Source: Rhizobium sp. Q54
GTDB lineage: Bacteria; Pseudomonadota; Alphaproteobacteria; UBA2966; CAIVPW01
DNA: 39,112 nucleotides
Assembly: GCA_945904955.1 (NCBI GenBank)
Contig: CAMDPO010000022.1
Span: forward strand, 1 to 39,112
Reading direction: 5' to 3'
Shown here: piece after piece, positions 36,080-39,112 of the stretch
Position numbering within the stretch: the first letter of the stretch is position 1
Layout of the letters: each line of letters opens with the position of its first letter
The notes under the pieces: generated by a model
Databases searched by the model: none
Told to the model about the DNA's origin: nothing
Seen by the model: only the letters and a program-made list of their open reading frames with translations
Translations under genes and position numbers: made by a program

Positions 36080-36655
36080 CTAACTAAGCCGAGGCCTTGT
36101 CGCCGCCGGCGTCTTTGCCGCGTCCGCGACGACCAGTGGTTCTTTGCCGCGTGCGCGGCGCTGGGCGTCCCGGGCGATGAGTGCGTCGGTGAGCACGAGC
36201 TTGGCCGACGCGATTTGATTGAGCGGAATGGCGTAGATGGTGTGCTCGGCGCCGTCTTCCACTCGAATGTGGACGATGCCGTCGGTGATTCCTTCGAGCA
36301 GGCCGCGCCAGCGCTTGCGGCCGGCGAGCAGCTCCGCCGTCTCGATCTTGGCTTCTTCGCCCTTGAAGCATTCGTAGTCGGCCGCCTTGACCAGCGGCCG
36401 GTCGATGCCAGGGCTGCCGACCTCAAGGTTGTAGGCGCCGGCGATCGGGTCCTCGACGTCGAGAACCGCCGAGATGTGCCGGCTCACCAAGGTGCAATCA
36501 TCAATGCCCATCGAGCCGCCGCTCAGCGGCTCCGCCAGCACCTGCAAGGTGGGCCGGCTGCTCGGCATCAAGCGCACCTGGACCAGCTCGTAGCCCATGG
36601 CGGCGAGCGAGGGCGCCAGCAAGTCGTGCAGTTCCTTGGCCTTGGTCGAATTCAA
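36080..36655 (-). CDS. rimP: Ribosome maturation factor RimP
   Basis: Assembly factor for the 30S head. The RimP signature is in AAMGYELVQVRLMPSS, IDDCTLVSRHISAVLDVED and YNLEVGSPGIDRPL, with a C-terminal SH3-like domain. The TTG at 36655 gives 191 residues with a normal N-terminus (NSTKAKELHDLLAPSLAAMG). A GTG at 36808 would add about 50 residues of no recognisable family; neither start has a strong ribosome-binding site. The gap to trmB (36656-36925) contains no other gene and may hold a promoter. Confidence 0.93.
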   Translation of the reverse strand: MNSTKAKELHDLLAPSLAAMGYELVQVRLMPSSRPTLQVLAEPLSGGSMGIDDCTLVSRHISAVLDVEDPIAGAYNLEVGSPGIDRPLVKAADYECFKGEEAKIETAELLAGRKRWRGLLEGITDGIVHIRVEDGAEHTIYAIPLNQIASAKLVLTDALIARDAQRRARGKEPLVVADAAKTPAATRPRLS

Positions 36656-36925
36656 TGCGCTGCTCGGTAGCCCAAAAACACGTTGGCTCAAGACAACAGG
36701 GGTCGCGCTCCGGCCTGCCGCCCGGCCCGCAACCTTGGGTCTTTTCGGGTCTAGGGAAGCGGGAGACTTCTTTGTGAAGAAGGCCGCTTTCAGATGCCGT
36801 ACTGACACTCACCGTCAGGCCGACCGAATGCGTCCGATATAGGGCTGCGGCCGGGCCGCGGCAATAGCAAAGTGTCCGTCTACGGCCTGCGCCGGATGGC
36901 GCGAGGGACGATGCCTGAGCCGCCG

Positions 36926-37660
36926 TCAGTGCCGCGGCAGACGGCGAAAGGTGAGGAAAACCGGCCTTCTCCCGGCGGCGATCGCCCGTTCCTCGTAGCG
37001 GGTCGGCGGCCAGTCGGCGGGGCGTTGGCGCCAATCGCGGGCCGATTCCGCCGTCCAGGCGAAGGCGACGTGGTTCAGCACCCGCGCCAGGGCCCATGTG
37101 CAGTACTCGGCGTGGTCGGTGGCGAAGCGGAACTCGGCCCCGTCGGTGAGGACGCTGGCCAGGAGGTCGAGCACATCGCGGCGCACGAAGCGGCGGCGGT
37201 GATGGCGCAGCTTCGGCCACGGATCGGGGAAGAGCAGGAAGGCACGATCGATGGAGGCGGGCGGCAGGGCACTGAGCACGCGGAAGGAATCGGTGTCGGC
37301 AACGCGCACGTGGGCGAGCTGTTGCTCGCGCACATGGCGCAACAGGCTGGCGACGCCGTTGATGAACAGCTCGCAGCCGAGAATGCCGACGTCGGGATTC
37401 TGGGCAGCCTGCCAGGCGAGATGCTCGCCGCCGCCGAAGCCGAGCTCCAACCACACGGCGCGGACGCCCGGGAACAGCGCCGCGACGTCGAGGCGCTGTC
37501 CGTCCTGTACGGCGACGCGCCGCTCGGGCAGGAGCGTATCGATCAGCTCCGCCCTAGCCTTGCGCAGCGGCCGTCCGATACGGCGGCCGTAGACCCGGGT
37601 GTTGCGCTTGCCTGTCGGTGCGCCCGTCGGCGTCTCTGGCGTTGTCAGCGCGGGCGCCAG
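36926..37660 (-). CDS. trmB: tRNA (guanine-N7-)-methyltransferase TrmB
   Basis: Methylates G46 of tRNA to m7G using SAM. The SAM-binding loop is LELGFGGGEHLAWQA; FLLFPDPWPKLRHHRRRFV and the C-terminal PPTRYEERAIAAGR are diagnostic TrmB motifs. The conserved N-terminus TRVYGRRIGRPLRKARAEL is encoded upstream in the same frame, but no ATG, GTG or TTG precedes it: the first is the GTG at 37456, which would cut the fold. CTG codons at 37660 and 37648 are the best candidates; 37660 is used here, four bases after the metK stop, giving 244 residues. The family is certain, the start is not. A sequencing error is an alternative. Confidence 0.85.
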   Translation of the reverse strand: MAPALTTPETPTGAPTGKRNTRVYGRRIGRPLRKARAELIDTLLPERRVAVQDGQRLDVAALFPGVRAVWLELGFGGGEHLAWQAAQNPDVGILGCELFINGVASLLRHVREQQLAHVRVADTDSFRVLSALPPASIDRAFLLFPDPWPKLRHHRRRFVRRDVLDLLASVLTDGAEFRFATDHAEYCTWALARVLNHVAFAWTAESARDWRQRPADWPPTRYEERAIAAGRRPVFLTFRRLPRH

Positions 37661-37664
37661 AGTC

Positions 37665-38834
37665 TCAGGCGAGAGCGGACTTGAGGGCGCCGGTGAGATC
37701 GGTGCGTTCCCAGGAGAAGCCGCCGTCCTTTTCCGCCTCGCGGCCGAAGTGCCCGTAGGCGGCGGTGCGCGCGTAGATCGGACGGTTCAGTCCAAGCTTC
37801 TCGCGGATACCGCGCGGGCTGAGGTCCATGACCTCCTGCAGCGCCGCGCCGAGCTTGGCTTCGTCCACCGTGCCGGTGCCGTGGGTGTCGACGTAGAGAG
37901 CAAGCGGCTTGGATACGCCGATGGCGTACGCGACCTGGATGGTGCAGCGGTCGGCGAAGCCGGCGGCCACGACGTTCTTGGCGAGATAGCGCGCGGCATA
38001 GGCGGCCGAACGGTCCACCTTGGTCGGGTCCTTACCGGAGAACGCGCCGCCGCCATGCGGCGCGGCGCCACCGTACGTGTCGACGATGATCTTGCGGCCG
38101 GTGAGGCCGGTGTCGCCGTCCGGCCCGCCGATCTCGAACTTGCCGGTCGGGTTCACGTAGAAGTCCTCGTCGCCACACATCCAGCCCTTCGGCAGGACCT
38201 TCTCGACGTAGGGACGCACGATGGCGCGCATGCGGTCCTGGTCCATACCCGCCTTGTGCTGGGTCGAGACGACGACGCAGGTGGCCTTCACCGGCTTGCC
38301 GTTCTCGTAGAGGAGCGTGACCTGGCTCTTGGCGTCGGGCTCGAACGCCTTCTCCTTGCCGGAGTGACGGGCGTCGGCCATCAGCTTGAGAATCTGGTGG
38401 GCGTAGTAGATCGGCGCCGGCATGAGCACCGGTGTCTCGCGGCAGGCGTAGCCGAACATGATGCCCTGGTCGCCAGCGCCCTCGTCCTTGTTACCCGCGG
38501 CGTCAACGCCCTGGGCGATGTCGGCGGACTGCGCGTGGATATAGTCCTCGATGTCGACGGTCTTCCAGTGGAAGCCTTCCTGCTCGTAGCCGACGCTCTT
38601 GATCGCATCGCGCACGATCTTGTCGCGCTGCTCTTTCGACGGAGCGTTCTTGCCGCGCACTTCGCCGGCGATGACGACCTTGTTCGTGGTGGCGAGCGTC
38701 TCGCACGCCACGCGGGCGGCGGGATCGGCAGTCAGGAAGGCGTCAACGATGGCGTCGGAAATGCGGTCGCAGAGCTTGTCGGGGTGACCTTCTGATACCG
38801 ACTCGCTCGTGAATACGTACTCGGATTTCCGCAC
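37665..38834 (-). CDS. metK: S-adenosylmethionine synthetase
   Basis: Makes SAM from methionine and ATP, the methyl donor for TrmB, UbiE and the other methyltransferases here. 389 residues. Motifs are [31 protein letters not shown] and [20 protein letters not shown]. The GTG start at 38834 has GGGAGG at good distance. A transposase fragment ends 147 bp upstream of the start and reads in the same direction. No SAM riboswitch pattern was recognised in the short leader. Confidence 0.97.
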   Translation of the reverse strand: MRKSEYVFTSESVSEGHPDKLCDRISDAIVDAFLTADPAARVACETLATTNKVVIAGEVRGKNAPSKEQRDKIVRDAIKSVGYEQEGFHWKTVDIEDYIHAQSADIAQGVDAAGNKDEGAGDQGIMFGYACRETPVLMPAPIYYAHQILKLMADARHSGKEKAFEPDAKSQVTLLYENGKPVKATCVVVSTQHKAGMDQDRMRAIVRPYVEKVLPKGWMCGDEDFYVNPTGKFEIGGPDGDTGLTGRKIIVDTYGGAAPHGGGAFSGKDPTKVDRSAAYAARYLAKNVVAAGFADRCTIQVAYAIGVSKPLALYVDTHGTGTVDEAKLGAALQEVMDLSPRGIREKLGLNRPIYARTAAYGHFGREAEKDGGFSWERTDLTGALKSALA

Positions 38835-38980
38835 GCTTCAGCCTCCCTCAGGTTTGCGCAGGAGCTTCCCCACACGCCGCGCCGCACGCATTGCCCAACG
38901 CACGCGAACGCGGCCCCTCCATGAAGGGTTTGGCCGGGACGGTCAAGAGGTTCTGGGGTCGCCGGGGCTAGGGTCCGGAC

Positions 38981-39112
38981 TCAATTGACCCAAGGGATCA
39001 AGGCGGCGGCGAGGTAGGCACCGCTGAGGTAGTTGCGGGCGAGCTTGTCGTAGCGGGTTGCGATGCGGCGCCAGTCCTTGAGACGGCACCACATGCGCTC
39101 GATCCGGTTGCG
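38981..39112 (-). mobile_element. IS5-family transposase, 3' end only
   Basis: The minus-strand frame runs off the right edge and ends at TGA 38981-38983. The 43 visible residues read RIERMWCRLKDWRRIATRYD followed by KLARNYLSGAYLAAALI, the C-terminus of IS5/IS427-type DDE transposases, where the Glu in RIERMW is the last catalytic acid. The right end of the element may be near 38970 (CTAGGGTCCGGACTC), but an inverted repeat cannot be confirmed without the other end. It points toward metK. Confidence 0.85.

Noticed and set aside
38835-38980. Possible SAM riboswitch before metK
   Set aside because: The short leader has no recognisable SAM-I or SAM-II pattern and is interrupted by the transposase fragment.

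Overview
The window is high-GC chromosomal DNA of an alphaproteobacterium. The closest fit is a Rhodospirillales- or Reyranella-like lineage, inferred from gene content and order rather than from any search. The main evidence is the block dnaA / rpsT / mutM / ubiE / ubiB / coaBC / dut, the translation and RNA block metK-trmB-rimP-nusA-ylxR-infB-rbfA-truB-rpsO-pnp, and an Irr-type Fur regulator beside rubrerythrin. I see no rRNA, tRNA, CRISPR array or prophage. The only clear mobile-element DNA is a transposase fragment at the right edge.

Layout. (1) 1-3391, minus strand: mutM, rpsT, a 614-bp structured gap, a single-domain rhodanese and the first 327 codons of dnaA, which runs off the left edge. 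(2) 3461-10068, plus strand: ubiE-ubiB (ubiquinone), coaBC (coenzyme A), dut, then an Rrf2-family regulator, cysK and moeB/thiF (sulfur metabolism). (3) 10172-19528, minus strand, more accessory: a Tat-exported PhoD phosphatase, a 1462-residue membrane protein with two von Willebrand A domains and its overlapping membrane partner, a methyltransferase, and a 2-hydroxyacid dehydrogenase lacking a conserved catalytic Glu. (4) 19648-20492, plus strand: a DUF5655 protein and a secreted SH3-domain protein. (5) 20553-23604, minus strand: an iron/peroxide module (irr, rubrerythrin, a heterodisulfide-reductase-like Fe-S protein, DUF3501) with two perfect 7-1-7 palindromes resembling Irr/PerR boxes. (6) 23658-25232, minus strand: a DUF5681 gene and a toxin-first RelE/XRE toxin-antitoxin pair with readable promoters and operators. 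(7) 25478-38834, minus strand: a flavin oxidoreductase of the nitronate monooxygenase family carrying four C-terminal cysteines, then the ten-gene translation and RNA block. (8) 38981-39112: the 3' end of an IS5-type transposase just upstream of metK.

The housekeeping blocks are conventional in order but have odd details. Two genes of the metK-pnp block, trmB and ylxR, have no ATG/GTG/TTG at a position that keeps their conserved N-termini, except one distant TTG for ylxR. YlxR seems to have lost the first half of its L7Ae-like domain. MutM lacks the last zinc-ligand cysteine. pnp has a long leader stem-loop that may serve autoregulation.

The best candidates for under-described biology are the double-vWA membrane pair without MoxR/DUF58 partners, the Irr-box rubrerythrin/Fe-S/DUF3501 module, and the toxin-antitoxin pair whose antitoxin carries a long N-terminal extension. 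All functions are inferred by reading motifs; no database search was run.
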